Source: Lycocorax pyrrhopterus obiensis (Eukaryota; Chordata; Aves; Passeriformes; Paradisaeidae). From it: a stretch of 64,000 bases of DNA. How positions within the stretch are numbered: the first letter of the stretch is position 1; the number at the start of each line of letters is the position of its first letter. The position numbers and the translations under genes were made by a program. The stretch covers positions 128,225,431-128,289,430 of the forward strand of contig JACSVZ010000002.1 in the NCBI GenBank assembly GCA_014706295.1. Reading direction: 5' to 3'. The notes under the pieces are model-generated. The model saw nothing but the letters and a program-made list of their open reading frames with translations, had not been told where the DNA came from and did no database searches. Below are positions 52,301-64,000 of this stretch, piece after piece.

Positions 52301-55300
52301 GATTTACATGGTGCACAGCAGTAACTAATAGATATAATCTGGTCATAATGTAGCCCTATAATGTGTTATTTACTTGTTGAGAACATGGATGTTGAACATT
52401 TTAACATTTCCTCAAGAAGTGTTGCAGATTTTACTCATGATACGTGAGCTTTAAGTGTGTACTACTCTTATTTTCACAATGGTTGCAATGCCAGCAACCA
52501 TTAGAAGGTATATAAAACACTGGGAGCACACACCTGTACTTACCCAGCTGCACAGGAACTCGAACACATTTTATCCTCAATTTCTAAAATGTACAGACAT
52601 GAGTTAAAAATAACCTATGGTAAGTAAATTTCATCCACAAAAGGTACTCATGAGTTTGACTTAGAATACTGTGGAAAGGTGATTACATCGGGACAGAGAA
52701 AGGTTTTTACGGAGCAGAGCTTGCTTTTCTTGCTCTCCTTGGAATTATTTGTATCTATTTCAGTAGCAGTGTATGTGCAACCCGGAGTATTTTAAGTAGC
52801 TGTGTGCATTGTTTTATGAATGTCTCGTGCTACTCTAGACAAAGGACATTGAGGGTGTGCAGTCACAAGCAGAATGTCCCTGGATGTATTCTGGAAGTAT
52901 CAAATGTTTTAAAGATGGGATTAGGGTGCCTGAATTTAGACATCTAATGCTATTTTACGTGCTGTATTTTATTAAGATCCCCCCCCAAGGACCAGCAATA
53001 TGAGGCACAGAGCCTGCAGGATATTTTGCCTTCGGAAGCAGCCAAGTGAAGTACCTTAGAGCACATCAGGTGTTTTGTGACACACCTTTGTAGTCAACAA
53101 ACTAGCCTTCTGAAAATCTCCTGCATTTATTCAGTGCCCAGAATGAGGGAGACCCCAACCCAACTCCAACTTTCTCTAAGGTAGTAAAATAAACCTTAAA
53201 CAGCAATTGCTTCAAACTCATCAGTTCTGTGGCACATATGTCTGCCCTTGGAGCCACATTCAGAAATGGAGTCTTAGAGAAAGAAGAAGAAACTGTTCTG
53301 TAAACTTGGGTTCATTCTGGCTATCTTAGTTAAAATGCTCTGTTTTGAGGTTACAGTAATATGAACTGTTAATGTTAGATAAACAAACCAATAATATGAA
53401 GTAAAGCAATCTTAACCTAGTAATGTATAATAACAATGCAAGTATGTTATACATTATACTCAGGTAGATAAAATACCAACTGCTGATTGTATAATAGTGG
53501 TAAACATGTTTTATTAAAGTAGGTTTTCCTTTCCATCAAATATGAATGTTTTATGAAGGTTTCAAAGTATTCCTCATGGAAACATTAAGGAATCTGTTCT
53601 TCTCTCAGTCCTCAGGGGATTTGTGACTGTTATTCACATTAAATCTAATGAGAATTACTGACATAAATACCTGGTGCATCAAGAGGCATCCAGGCTCTTA
53701 ATCCTTAGCATCGTCATCATCCTTTCTTCACAGGCTCCACCTCTTCCCAAGCTGCTGCTGCTTCCATTCCTAGTGCTCATTTCCTCATACAAAAACATTC
53801 CTGCTAATGTGGGAGCAAGCACCTTCTTTAGTGAGGAAGAGTGCTCGAGGAAAATGCCCCTTCTTGACTAATTGTGGTATGTGCTTTCTTTTTGTGCTAG
53901 AGACAGACCCTATCCACACAGCCAAGATCTGGATGCTGTTTTAAAGTTTTATTGGGATCTGTATTGGATGGGGAGGGAATCAGAGCTATTTCTGCTCTCT
54001 GGATTCAGCTCCAGACTGTTTATTGTCAGGGTGGAAGATGAAAGGCAAGAGAGAAGGAAGAAAGCAGTAAAGTGACGACTGTAGGAGAAAAGGAGGGGGA
54101 GTGAGAAAGGACAGGATGGGTCTGTGCTCTGATAAAAACAAAATATACAATTAAGAGTTCAAAGCCATTCCTTCCCAAACAGCAGTGAGAAAGAGCGAAA
54201 TAAATTAAATACAAGCAATACCATCCTCCCTTGAAACACCAACACTTACTATACTCCCTCCTTCTCAAAACACAGAGCAAACAGCCAGATCTGTGTCCTG
54301 GACTTAAGTGTCGCTTTAAAGCCTGCAATAGCTGTTCAACATGAGGTGTTCAACTGACAGTACCCAGTACCCGCTCTATCTCAAAGCACAATCCAGAAGG
54401 AAGGTGCTTCATTTGTTCAAGTCTTCCAATGCTAACCTAGATTCACTGCTTCATCTGCATCTGCACAAGCTATAAATAAAATCACTTGAAGCAAAACGAC
54501 CAGGTTCCAGTGGGTAACCTTACATATTATGCTGTTATGGATCACTGCCGATAACATGCACTAAAAATGTCACATTTCACGCTAAAGCCATATGTCAGGT
54601 AACTCCTGCACTGGACCGTCAGCCAAGGCCACATACATAATCACTAACAGATTATGGCTTGAATTTTTTTTTAAGGATTTTAGTCAAAATTAAAATTACT
54701 TAATCTCTCCAAATCTTGTAGTGCCATTCATTTTCCTGTATCTTTATTCTGGTCTGTTTCGTTGTTGTGCTGTGTTCTCTGCTAGTTCTTTTTCCTCTTC
54801 CCAGTCACCTCCATGAAGTTCTTCCCTCCATTTTGTCCCTGCACTTGTGTATTACAGAAAGGTCTTGTATTAAAGAGCCTTTCAAACTTCTAATGCTGGC
54901 AGTTACAGCATTACTTCTGTCCTCGCTAATCCCAACTCTCACACATTGTCCCATTTAAATTATATCAGGGGTTTTTTAATAGGATTTTTTTCTCATAAGT
55001 AAAAAATCTATACAGAACTGGAAGATAAGCTTTTGAGAACTTGTCATACAATGGCTTACCTCGTGAATTTACTATCTCTAATTGTTGTCCTTGTACAGTT
55101 TCTCCTATAGCCACACATATGTGCATCTGGCTAGTTCAGAACGGCAGCTCTCAGTCTCTAATCAAAGTCCTCTTTTCTATACTGATTACAAATCCATTAT
55201 GTGTTTGTCATAGCCCTCTGCACACCAATATTGGGTTCTCTTCTGATGAAACCCTTCTGCAAGATTCATCAGCCGTGTTCCAGAAGAATTAGGTGAATAT

Positions 55301-58299
55301 GGAACAGACAAGAAAAAGCTTGTAAATATGCTCATGTAAATAAGATATATTTTTGTATGGCAGTGGAATAGAAGACTTGGAGTTTGGTGGGATATATGCC
55401 CAGGGAATGGGAATGCCTGGTAGGAAAACATTTAAGCTAGATGATAAAGCTAGTCAAATAGCAAAAGGAATATGGTAATACTTTTATGAAAGAGTAATAC
55501 AATGATAACACTCATCATAGATGAGTGTTATCTTCTTATTACTAAGAAGATTTCTAACCATTTGAGAGCAGAGGGGCTGGAGTACCTTTCAATTGAAGCA
55601 TTTATAGAAAAAATCTGACCCTTTTTAAGATAGGCATTAAGGAAAGGTCCTGGTGTAGTGTTTGTATAGCCTAAGTGCTTGGATAGTGATCCAGCGATTT
55701 TTACTGTTCCTTGCTTATTTTCACTGACGTCGAAAACATACCTGTGAATTGCTATATACCTTTCTTGGATGCTGTATAAACAATTACTTCTGCTGTATGG
55801 CTTTATGTTGCTGCTTTCCAGATTATTAAAAGTGCTTTATTTCCTCCCTTGAACACATCTACCTGATAAAATCGAAGTAACATTTTTGTATTTCAAGTGT
55901 ATTTGAAAAATTGACTTAATTTAGTGGTCTTTGTTTACTTCATTACTAAGCAAAGAAGGAATCAAAGTGCGTGATTCTTGCTAATATCTTAAAGAACTGA
56001 CACTCTAACTTGGTAAAACCAATTTTATTGAAGCCCCAACAAACTGTTAGATAAATATGTCAATACTGTACATACCCTCTTTGGCTTGCACCCATGTACC
56101 TGTTTTGGACAGATTAACTCAGCAAATAAGGCAAGTACACATTAATCGTATTGACTGTCAAGTGCATAACTTATCAGGTATATATACAAAAAATAGATTA
56201 CATTATCAATAAAGAAACCAGGACCCATTAAAATCAGCTTCTAAAATTAACTGTTTCAATGCTTACTACTGTTTAATACTCTCAGACTGTGTGTTAAGAG
56301 TTAAGAGCAATTATTGGCTGCTGCATTTCCAGGAGACACTTCATTAGGAAAACTGTTTTCTTTCAGAGGCAATGGAAGTTTCCACCATTCTGCTTTTCCA
56401 TTAAAGGCTGACAAACAGGTCATCACCTGCTAAACCTGTTTGTTCAACTAGGATGGGAAAAAGTCCTCCAGAATTGAGTTTACAGTTCTTTATGATACTA
56501 GTAATTTTTGCTGCTACCCTAATTTCTCAGAAATTGTTTTAATATCTTCTCACATCCCTTTCCCACACCTTTCTTCAGGGTTTGCACTGAAATATCCCTA
56601 TGTGTTTTCCTGACATATTCCATAAGGACACCTGCAGTCAAGACCTTTATAAGAACAGTCATAAAAATTTCCCTAGACCTTGCAACACAAATTCTAACAC
56701 CCCATCTGATACAAAGCCTTTGTTATGGTCTTCCATTAAACAGCTCAGGACAACAAGATATTTCGATGGTGATGGTAGGGAAGCCACTGCAATATTCTGG
56801 TAATATCTTACAGATTGGTAAGCTTTATTAGTAATTAGTGGTGTATTTGGCAAGGTGAGAGCCACCACAGCGGGATACAAGTGCTTTCAGGGAGGAAACA
56901 CCACTGTCCCTGGGTACATGTGGTAGACATTCTGAACCATTTGTACACAGGCTATTACATAGTCTTCCTCCCATATTTTACCTCTCAGGCTGCACTATTT
57001 GTTTATAGCGTGAGATTGCAGTTCTTATAATTTTTAATTGACCACTTTACAAAGAAAAATGGACTACACAAAAATTATGTTTTTCCAAGCTTTCAGGGAT
57101 TATTAAATGACCTTGTCAGCTCCTGGAGGATAACAAAACCCAATGTTTTGCAGTTAAAGTGAGAGTTTTTCCCTGTTGAAAATTGCCTGTTGTTTTTATT
57201 ATTGTAAGAACTGGTCCACTGAACTTAGTACAGCCTCTGAGGTCTCAGTGAGAATCCTATGATTAATGAGGTAGCCATTAATGTCAGTAGATTGAACAAC
57301 TGAAATCTGATTATATTAAAGTGCTTCCCAAACATTAGGGTCACATTAACAGTTTATTGAAACAAGCTGATAAAATTTAAAATGGTCATCTAATTCCCTA
57401 GGGTTCCTAATTGTTGCATGATAAATCACTCTGTAGAGAAATCTATTACAATGTTCCAAATGTGAAAATGTAATTTACTGTACCATTAGTGGGGTGTTTG
57501 AAGCACATCAGTTCTTTCATGGGGGAGTTTTGCCAGAATAAGACAAAACTCTGTATATGAAGGGGTTTTTTTTCTTTTAGATCAAGATAATGCACGGGCC
57601 TTGAGCTGCCTAAATTATGTAAGAAAAATGAGACATCTTATGGAAACAAATCATCTGACAGTGACTTGCAAGTCTATTGCAAAAAGTACAGCATGGATGA
57701 GCATTCGTCTATGTTTATGGTATATTCTACTTACAAGCATATTTTTGCAGAGATTAAAAAGTTTTCATGGCTCAGTTATGGTGGCTTCTTACAGAGAAAG
57801 AATCAGCTGAAAATTCACACATTTCTGGTTTCAGAGCCTCAGATGCTGAAACAAAGTTTTGTTCAGAGGGCCTGAGTTCTTCAAACCAATGTCTGCAGGA
57901 TCTGGGTCTGTCTTGGTAGTGTTTTCTCCTTTCAGTGTCAAAGATTCCCACACACTCACCTGTATTTACATCTTTCTTTCTCCTGTTTATTTATTGTATA
58001 ATTTTATTACGCTCATTCTGTGCTTAGGTAGAATTTGAGCTTCTGAGATTAATATGTGTATTTCACTGTGTGCATGTAAATAAGTAGCTGAATGTTGAGC
58101 ATCTCAGCATGCCCTAATTCAGTCTCTAGTTTGGTGGTAACCCCAGTCAAGCAGTCACAATGACCTTAACTTCCAGTGAGAAAGAAAGTGGTTTAGTACT
58201 CACCAGAACTATTTTTAAAGGAGGAAAAGTATCTCAGCTTCATCCTTTTCATGAAAAGAGGGCTAAAAATTGTAAAAATGAGTGATAGAATGGGAGAAA
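49336..58299. other. Intergenic stretch with few features
   Basis: Apart from the hairpin at 55493, no repeat family or gene is recognised. A splice-like pair around 57581-57621 is discussed as an observation. The frame at 53674-53871 has no ATG and is not considered a gene. Confidence 0.55.
55493..55543. repeat. Perfect 13-bp inverted repeat with a second outer stem
   Basis: GATAACACTCATC (55504-55516) and its exact reverse complement (55520-55532) are separated by three bases. Outside them, AGTAATA (55493-55499) and TATTACT (55537-55543) also pair, with 4-base internal loops between. The whole is a 51-base symmetric hairpin. The loop is too short for a normal microRNA precursor as it stands, and no host element was recognised. 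Confidence 0.8.
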
Positions 58300-58925
58300 G
58301 TCATAGAGTCATAGAATGGTTTGGGCTGGAAGGGCCCTTAGAGATCATCCAGTTCCCACCCCTCTGCCATGGGCAGAGACCCCTTCCACTAGGTCAAGTT
58401 GATCAGAGCCCCTTCCAACCTGGCCTTAAACACTTCCAAGGATGGGGCATCCACAACTTCTCTGGGCAACCTGTTCCAGTTTCTCACTGCCCTCACAGTA
58501 AGGAAGCTTTTCCTAATATCTAGTCTAAACCCTACTCTGTTCCTCTTTCCTTTGAAGCCCATTCCCCCTTGTCCTGTCATGCTCTTGTAAAATGTCCCCG
58601 TCCATCTTTCTTTTAGGCTCCCTTCAGGTCCTTCCTGTGCTGGGTACCCCAGAGCTGGATGCAGCACTGCAGGTGGGGTCTCACCAGCACAGAGCAGAGG
58701 GGCAGAATCCCCTCCCTCACCCTGCTGCCCACACTGCTTTGGATGCAGCCCAGGACACAATTGCCTTTCTGGGGTGCAAGTGCACATTGCTGGGTCATGT
58801 CCAGCCTCTCATTCACCAGTACCCCCAAGTCCTTCTGGGCAGGGCTGCTCTTAACATCCCCAGCCTGAGTTGATACCTGGGGGTTGCCCCAACCCAGGTG
58901 CAGCACAAACCCTTGGTTAAAAATG
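58300..58925 (-). mobile_element. CR1 LINE, young 3' end with broken ORF2
   Basis: This is the best-preserved CR1 copy. At its 3' end (58300 onward) the 8-bp unit TCATAGAG/TCATAGAA precedes the classic avian CR1 terminus. Minus-strand frames encode the C-terminal part of the ORF2 protein. One piece (about 58925-58613) has LGVLVN and LVRPHLQ. Another (about 58610-58389) has RLDIRK and NWNRLPREVVDAPSLEVF and ends at the usual C-terminus. They are in different frames, and the segment normally between them appears to be missing. The copy is 5'-truncated, as nearly all CR1 copies are, and cannot move. Confidence 0.93.
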
Positions 58926-60944
58926 ATGGCATTTGTACTTAACATCCTCCCAATAGGCACCTGGCTTTTTTTAAGTGCACCATTCTACCTGTGGCAAAAT
59001 TTGATTCACATTGCATATGAAGAGGAAATTTGTACATATTCCACATTCAAAAAACTGATTGCGGGATGTGAAGTTATTAGTACTGCTTGCAGCTTGGTAG
59101 CATCTGGGAGTCTCAGCTGCACAGCAGAGTTCTGTGTACGAGGAGAAGCACAAGCACAGGACAAAAAAACCCATGTTTCAGTAAGTTTCAGAGGATGAAA
59201 AAATATATGGCAGATGGATGTAAGGAAGTGAAATGGAACATTAAAACAAGCTGCAGTCTTAGCATTGTCTGCTGTAGGTTTCACACACACACAAAAAAAA
59301 AGGAGAATTCTAGGCTGGCTGTGCAGAGAATAATAAGGTGCAGCTTTGTGAAAATTTGCTGTTCCCAGAGAAAGCACATCTGGAAGAGAAATTAATGCCA
59401 CTGCTTCTTTTTTATGCACTGCCTCAGTGGTCAGAATAGCCTCATGGGAAATTCAAGTGCAATTTTCCAGCCTTAGTGGTGTGGAAGTCGGATTGAAGAG
59501 GACGCAGAAAAAAACTTCGAACAGGAAAAACTCAAGATTTTTGAAATGGAAGAGACGAGAAAGAAATACAGTGACAGTTGAAGAGCAGTCTTTTTTTAAA
59601 ATGGGAAAAACATTTGGGTTTATAGTCAGATGAAAGAGGAAGATGAGATTAACCAAAAGCAGAGAGTAAGAGTTACTCTCAGGTCGCTATTTTAGGGGGG
59701 CTTAGGGGAGATCAAGCAGTGGAATTAAAACAAAATATATAGTTAAGTTGTGGAACTCATTGCTACAAGACTGTGAAGACTAAAAAGTGGTGCATTTTTG
59801 TTTGGGTTTTTTGTTGGGTTTTTTTCAAAAGAGATTAGGCTTTTAATCCTACCTATTAAACATGACTGACCCAAAGGAGCCTTCTGCTTAAGTCAATAAA
59901 CAATGGTGGGTTTAATTTTTTTTTTCTTGTCACCTACTTATTACTTTGATTCCAGATAGAAGTCCTGTGCAAAAAGAGTCATTAAAGATGATGAACATAC
60001 CAGTCTTTCTAGGATGCTGACGATAATACCAGGCTTTCAAGGGCCCTTTTGAAACCACTGGAATGGGTCTGCCTGATCTTTCTGAGAGACTGAAGCTTGC
60101 CCAGACTTTGAGCTGGGTCTGCCAGGACAAAACACACTTCGTTTTCAACCTCCCAGATCTTCCTGGAGCTCAGGCATCCAGCTGCCTTTCCCCAGTCACT
60201 AAGCTCAGGACTGAAACTGTGTGAGATTCAGATCACTGTATTAGGTCTGCTTTCTCTTCTCTGGGCTGTGCTAGGTTGCCATGCTGGTTACCTGGAAAGG
60301 TCTGCCTCTTAGGCCGAAGGGATACTGCTGGGATTTGCATTATACTCACTGCATTACTGGGCATCCTGAAGAATTGGCAAGAAATAAATAAATAAGAAAA
60401 TAGATTAATAACAGTCTAATAAATTAGCAGACTGTTTCCACGACAGTGACTGATTTCCTAGACTATATTATATCAATTCACTGCACAGCTATTAGTTTGG
60501 AAGGCACAAGGCTCTACATCACTTACATGCTTTCTCTCTCCCCTTTTTTATTCTTTAGGAGTTGGCTGACTTTGAATTGCAGACTGCAGAGACACAGTGG
60601 CTGTGGATGTGCCCCCACAGAGTTTTTTTAATACACCATTTTAGTGGGGAAAGGTTCTTCAGATGTAACTTGTCTGTCAGTTTTTCTCTAATGATTATTA
60701 TTATTACTGCAATCTATGAATGATATCTATGAATTTCTGTGGATTTATGATAACTATGGATTTCTAGGTTTTGGCATGAGAAACGTGAATGTTGCCTAAT
60801 GTGCAATTCAGCTCCTCTGAAGTTGCTGAAGGGTTGCATGCTGGTTTGGAAGAACGGCTTGCACACATCACATTGCAAATTGGTCCTTTGAATGGTTGGC
60901 ACTAGAGGTTTTCTGTGATACCCTTTGTGTGAAATTGCCTTCCT

Positions 60945-61000
60945 GGTTTTGGTAAACTCAACTGAAATCAATAGAACTACTGCAGAGATGAATTTGGACC
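60945..61000 (+). repeat. Ancient interspersed repeat fragment (candidate)
   Basis: AACTGAAATCAATAGAACTACTGCAGAGATGAATTTGGACC resembles the widespread amniote motif in which CAATGG-ACTACT is followed by AATTTGG. It seems related to the inverted repeat 400 bases downstream. This is a weak, by-eye assignment. Confidence 0.35.
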
Positions 61001-61390
61001 TTTGTATTTTGTTTATTCTGAAAAAGAAAAAAAATAAAATAAATTGCCTTTATGGAATAAGAAAACATGCATAGTATTTACCTGAAAGCTCTCAAAAGCT
61101 TTTTCATAAATACATGTTGTATTTTCATTCGTATAAATGTGTATTTGTATTTTTACAAAAAACCTACTTATTAGTAGCACAGTTAAATAAGTGTTTTGGA
61201 TGCACACTAGGAGTTTCTTAGCTCAAACGTGATTTACCTTATCAGCTATAATGGCTACCAGGATAAACGCATATTTTGCTGTAAGTAAAAATGCATATTA
61301 TTAATATTTTTATAACAGTTTACATTTATGTAGCACCTTTCATCCCAAATACCATAGTATATTATGTATATGAATAATCCCATTGAACGG

Positions 61391-61475
61391 GTGTGAATAG
61401 TCCATTGAAACCAATGGGACTATTCACACAAGCAAGGCTATTCACATGAATTAGAGCTGTAGAGTCTGGCCTTCA
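61391..61475. repeat. Inverted repeat within an ancient interspersed repeat
   Basis: GTGTGAATAGTCCATTG (61391-61407) and CAATGGGACTATTCACAC (61412-61429) form a stem of 17 pairs with one bulged base and a 4-base loop. A third half-copy, CTATTCACATG, follows at 61439. The right flank (GTAGAGTCTGGCCTTCA) resembles the end of the same kind of amniote repeat. Confidence 0.55.
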
Positions 61476-62694
61476 TTATATAATGTATTTTTTTCTCCAC
61501 AAAATTGTCACTCACCATACATGTTAGTTTTAAATAAATTAATTGCAGAGGAGATGGAATTGCAAATGCAACTTCTTTCAATATATTTTCAGAAATTTAC
61601 ATATATGAATAAGGGTAGGAGGCCAAATAATTTAAACTCTCTCTTGTATATTAACATAATAGTTTAGTGCTAATTTAAAATGAAGATGCCTCTTGCTAAT
61701 GGCTCATCCCAAAACAACTTTCTACAAATAAGGAGCTTAATCCCAGAAATTTTTACCGCAGGAAGTAGGTTTTAATCATGTGAAGAATCTCATTTCATTC
61801 AGTGGGATTGCTCCTGAGTTAAGATTTGAGGTTCAATATCAAGGCCAGATAAATAAGTGGCTAATATAATTGATTGCTCTTTGGTCCCTATTAAGAAAAT
61901 GTTTTACACTGAAACAGCAATTTGAGGAATCAAATTCAGGTGACAAACACTTTCAGTTCTACTTTTCATTTCTCTGTGTTAGAGATGCTCAGGAAGCAAA
62001 CTTTTGGTAAGGTTTGGGATATGTTATTTTTTAGTTAATCAGTTCTAATTAAAAAACATACCAGCAGTACAATTCCATGAGAGAGTAATAAAATTTGGCA
62101 CTATTTCCAGTGAAAGGATTCTTGCTCTGCTCTGTTCCGCACCACATTGTTTGTTCCTGCCTTCTCAGCCCACCCTGCCCTACGTGTACCCACACAGTTG
62201 TGGAGCCATACATTGGTCATGTCAAGGACCAATCTGGCTGAAAACTAACCAACTATTTTTTTTTGGGCCAGTTTAGCTTTTATACCCACTATTTGTCCAG
62301 ATGAAGTCTATGGGTGTATAAATAGCTGTTCCAGCACCAGGGAGAGGCTGATGCTCCTCTTAAAGTGCAAAATGGGGGAAGCACTTCCTTCAAAATTGCC
62401 CATGAAACTACAGCGTTCGTGTGCCAGAGCTGAGATCATCAGGGACCTGAGCACTGGAAAGCCTTTAACACTCAGTGATGGTTGGTTTTCCCTCATACAC
62501 AAGCAGAATGAGGTGTCTTGGAAAGATATCCTGGGACACAGAGGTAGCAGTGGTGGTATTCAGGAGAAAATGGCAACTTAAGCACTGTATGGGCTCTCGA
62601 GAGGCTCTTGTCCACCTCTCCATACCCAGAACAGTCAGGATTAAAATTTGAGAAACTGTCTGTTAAGTGTGAAGATCAAAAAAGAAGTGCAGCA

Positions 62695-63797
62695 TGGTTC
62701 TTGAACCTTGGCAAGGTTCTGGTAGCAAAGGGGCTACAGGGGTGACTTCTGTGAGAAGCTGCCAGAAGCTTCTCCCATGTTCAACAGAGCCAGTGGAAGA
62801 TGGACCTGCCACTGGCCTATGCTGAGCCTGTCAGAAACAGTGGTAGCACCTCTGGGATGATGTATTTAGAAGGGGGGAAAGTTGATGCACAGTTGCATCC
62901 AGAGAGAGAGACAGAGGGACAACATGTGAGAGCAACATCTCTGCAGACACCAGGGTCAGTGGAGAAGGAGGGAGAGAAGGTGCTCCAGGTGCCAGAGCAG
63001 AGATTCTCCTGCAGCCCATGGTGCAGACCGTGGTGAAGCAGCTGTGCCCCTGCAGCCCATGGAGGTTCACAGGGCTGCAGAAATCCACTTGCACCCACCA
63101 GAGCAGGTGGATTCCTGAAAGAGACTGTGACCACATGGAAGGCCCACGTTGGAGCAGGCCCCTGGCAGGACCTGTGGCCCCATGGAGAGAGGAGCCCATG
63201 TGGAGCAGGTTTGCTGGCAGGACTTGTGACCCTGCAGGGATCCAACACTGGAGCAGCCTGTTCCTGAAGGACTGCACCCCATGGAAGGGCTCTACTCTGA
63301 AGCAGTTTGTGAAGAACTGTAGTGGGACGAATTCACATTGCAGAAGTTTGTGGAGGACTGTCTCCCATGGGAGGAATTCCATGCTGGAGCAGAAGCAGAG
63401 TGTGAGGACTTGTTCCTCTGATGAGGAAGGAGTGTGAGAGACAGCCTGTGATGAACTGGCTGTAACCTCCATTCCCTGTCCCCTTGCACTCCAAGGGGAA
63501 GGAGGGAGAGAAAACTGGGGGTGAAGTTATGCGCAGGAAGTAGGGAGGTGTGGGGAGAAGGTTTATAAGATACAGTTCTATTTCTCATTATCTTACTCTG
63601 ATTTGATTGGTAATAAGTTCAGTTAACTTCCCGAAGTCTACTTTGCCCGTGAGAGTAATTAGTGAGTGATCTTTCTCTGTCCTTATCTCAAGCCATGAGC
63701 CTTTCATTATATTTTCTCTCCCCTGTCCTGCTGAGAGGCAGAGTGATGGAGCAGCTTTGATGGTCACCTGTCACTGAGCCTGGGTCAACCCATGACA
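62695..63797 (-). mobile_element. Second solo LTR, minus strand (about 1.1 kb)
   Basis: On the minus strand the element begins TGTCATGGGTTGACCC near 63797 and ends CAAGAACCA near 62695. A TATAAA box (63567-63562, minus strand) suits a promoter in that direction. The body has many short repeated CTGCAGCCCATGG-like units, typical of some long songbird LTRs. Flanks GCAGCA (62689-62694) and ACAGCA (63798-63803) match at 5 of 6 bases, so a degraded 6-bp target duplication is possible and the ends are not certain. No canonical AATAAA was seen, and a variant AATACA is at 62866-62861. The 213-residue frame inside it is spurious. No internal retroviral genes are present. Confidence 0.75.
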
Positions 63798-64000
63798 ACA
63801 GCACAATGACTGAGTCATTGGGGATGCAAAATCCTTCAGATCCCCGTACTGCCTTCCATTGTTCTGGAATCTTACATGAGGTGCCAGCACATGGGCTTAG
63901 GAAGACAGCCTCTTCCTTTTCTTATTTGCCTTTACAGTGCAGTGCAACGCCTCCAACAGGGGCACTAGAGGAGTCCTGCTCCAGAGGGGAGCACACTCTG

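Larger units (their letters stand above)
58926..62694. other. Intergenic stretch between the young CR1 and the second LTR
   Basis: Unique sequence with two old repeat fragments near 60945 and 61391. The GC-richer 62150-62650 part has a TATAAATA (62317-62324) but no supported gene. It may belong to a repeat adjoining the LTR. Confidence 0.5.

Noticed and set aside
53674..53871. 65-residue plus-strand frame with a hydrophobic stretch
   Set aside because: The frame starts at GTG rather than ATG, has no transcript signals, and resembles random sequence.
62317..62324. TATAAATA as a promoter
   Set aside because: There is no associated start site, exon or LTR structure. It is too short to stand alone in AT-rich DNA.
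62831..63472. 213-residue minus-strand frame
   Set aside because: It lies wholly inside the second LTR and is made of its short internal repeats.

Overview
The window looks like about 64 kb of a bird genome, most probably a songbird. The evidence is a set of CR1 LINE fragments from several age classes with the avian 3' end and 8-bp tail repeat, two solo LTRs of avian endogenous-retrovirus type, AT-rich low-repeat sequence between them, and a single GC-rich CpG island. There is no bacterial-style gene packing, and almost all long reading frames are chance or repeat-derived.

The one protein-coding gene I can support is TRIQK (triple QxxK/R motif-containing protein) on the minus strand. Its first coding exon is at 24967-25047, with a clean acceptor, an ATG and a GTAAG donor. 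It encodes the N-terminus up to the first QxxK motif and stops in phase 1. The remaining coding exon or exons, with the other motifs and the membrane segment, were not found between position 1 and 24966, so they probably lie beyond the left edge. The only strong CpG-island promoter is at about 41380-42180. It carries three CCAAT boxes, GC boxes and ETS, E2F and YY1-like sites, lies about 17 kb upstream, and is the likely TRIQK promoter. Two minus-strand splice donors (41986 and 41507) compete as the end of a non-coding first exon.

Layout: 1-24966 is inferred TRIQK intron, holding CR1 copies, a solo LTR (9496-10074) with 5-bp target-site duplications, and microsatellites. 24967-25047 is the exon. 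25048 to about 41500 is inferred first intron with two short CR1 3' ends. 41380-42180 is the promoter island. 42200-64000 lies on the other side of the island and has no recognisable coding exon. It contains CR1 fragments of several ages, palindromic ancient repeats, a long-armed hairpin, a young CR1 3' end (58300-58925) and a second, longer solo LTR on the minus strand (about 62695-63797).

Nothing here amounts to a new multi-gene system. The observations most worth checking are the divergent island and its alternative first exons, the lineage-specific change in the TRIQK N-terminus, the duplicated AP-1-like module in the first LTR, and several inverted repeats.
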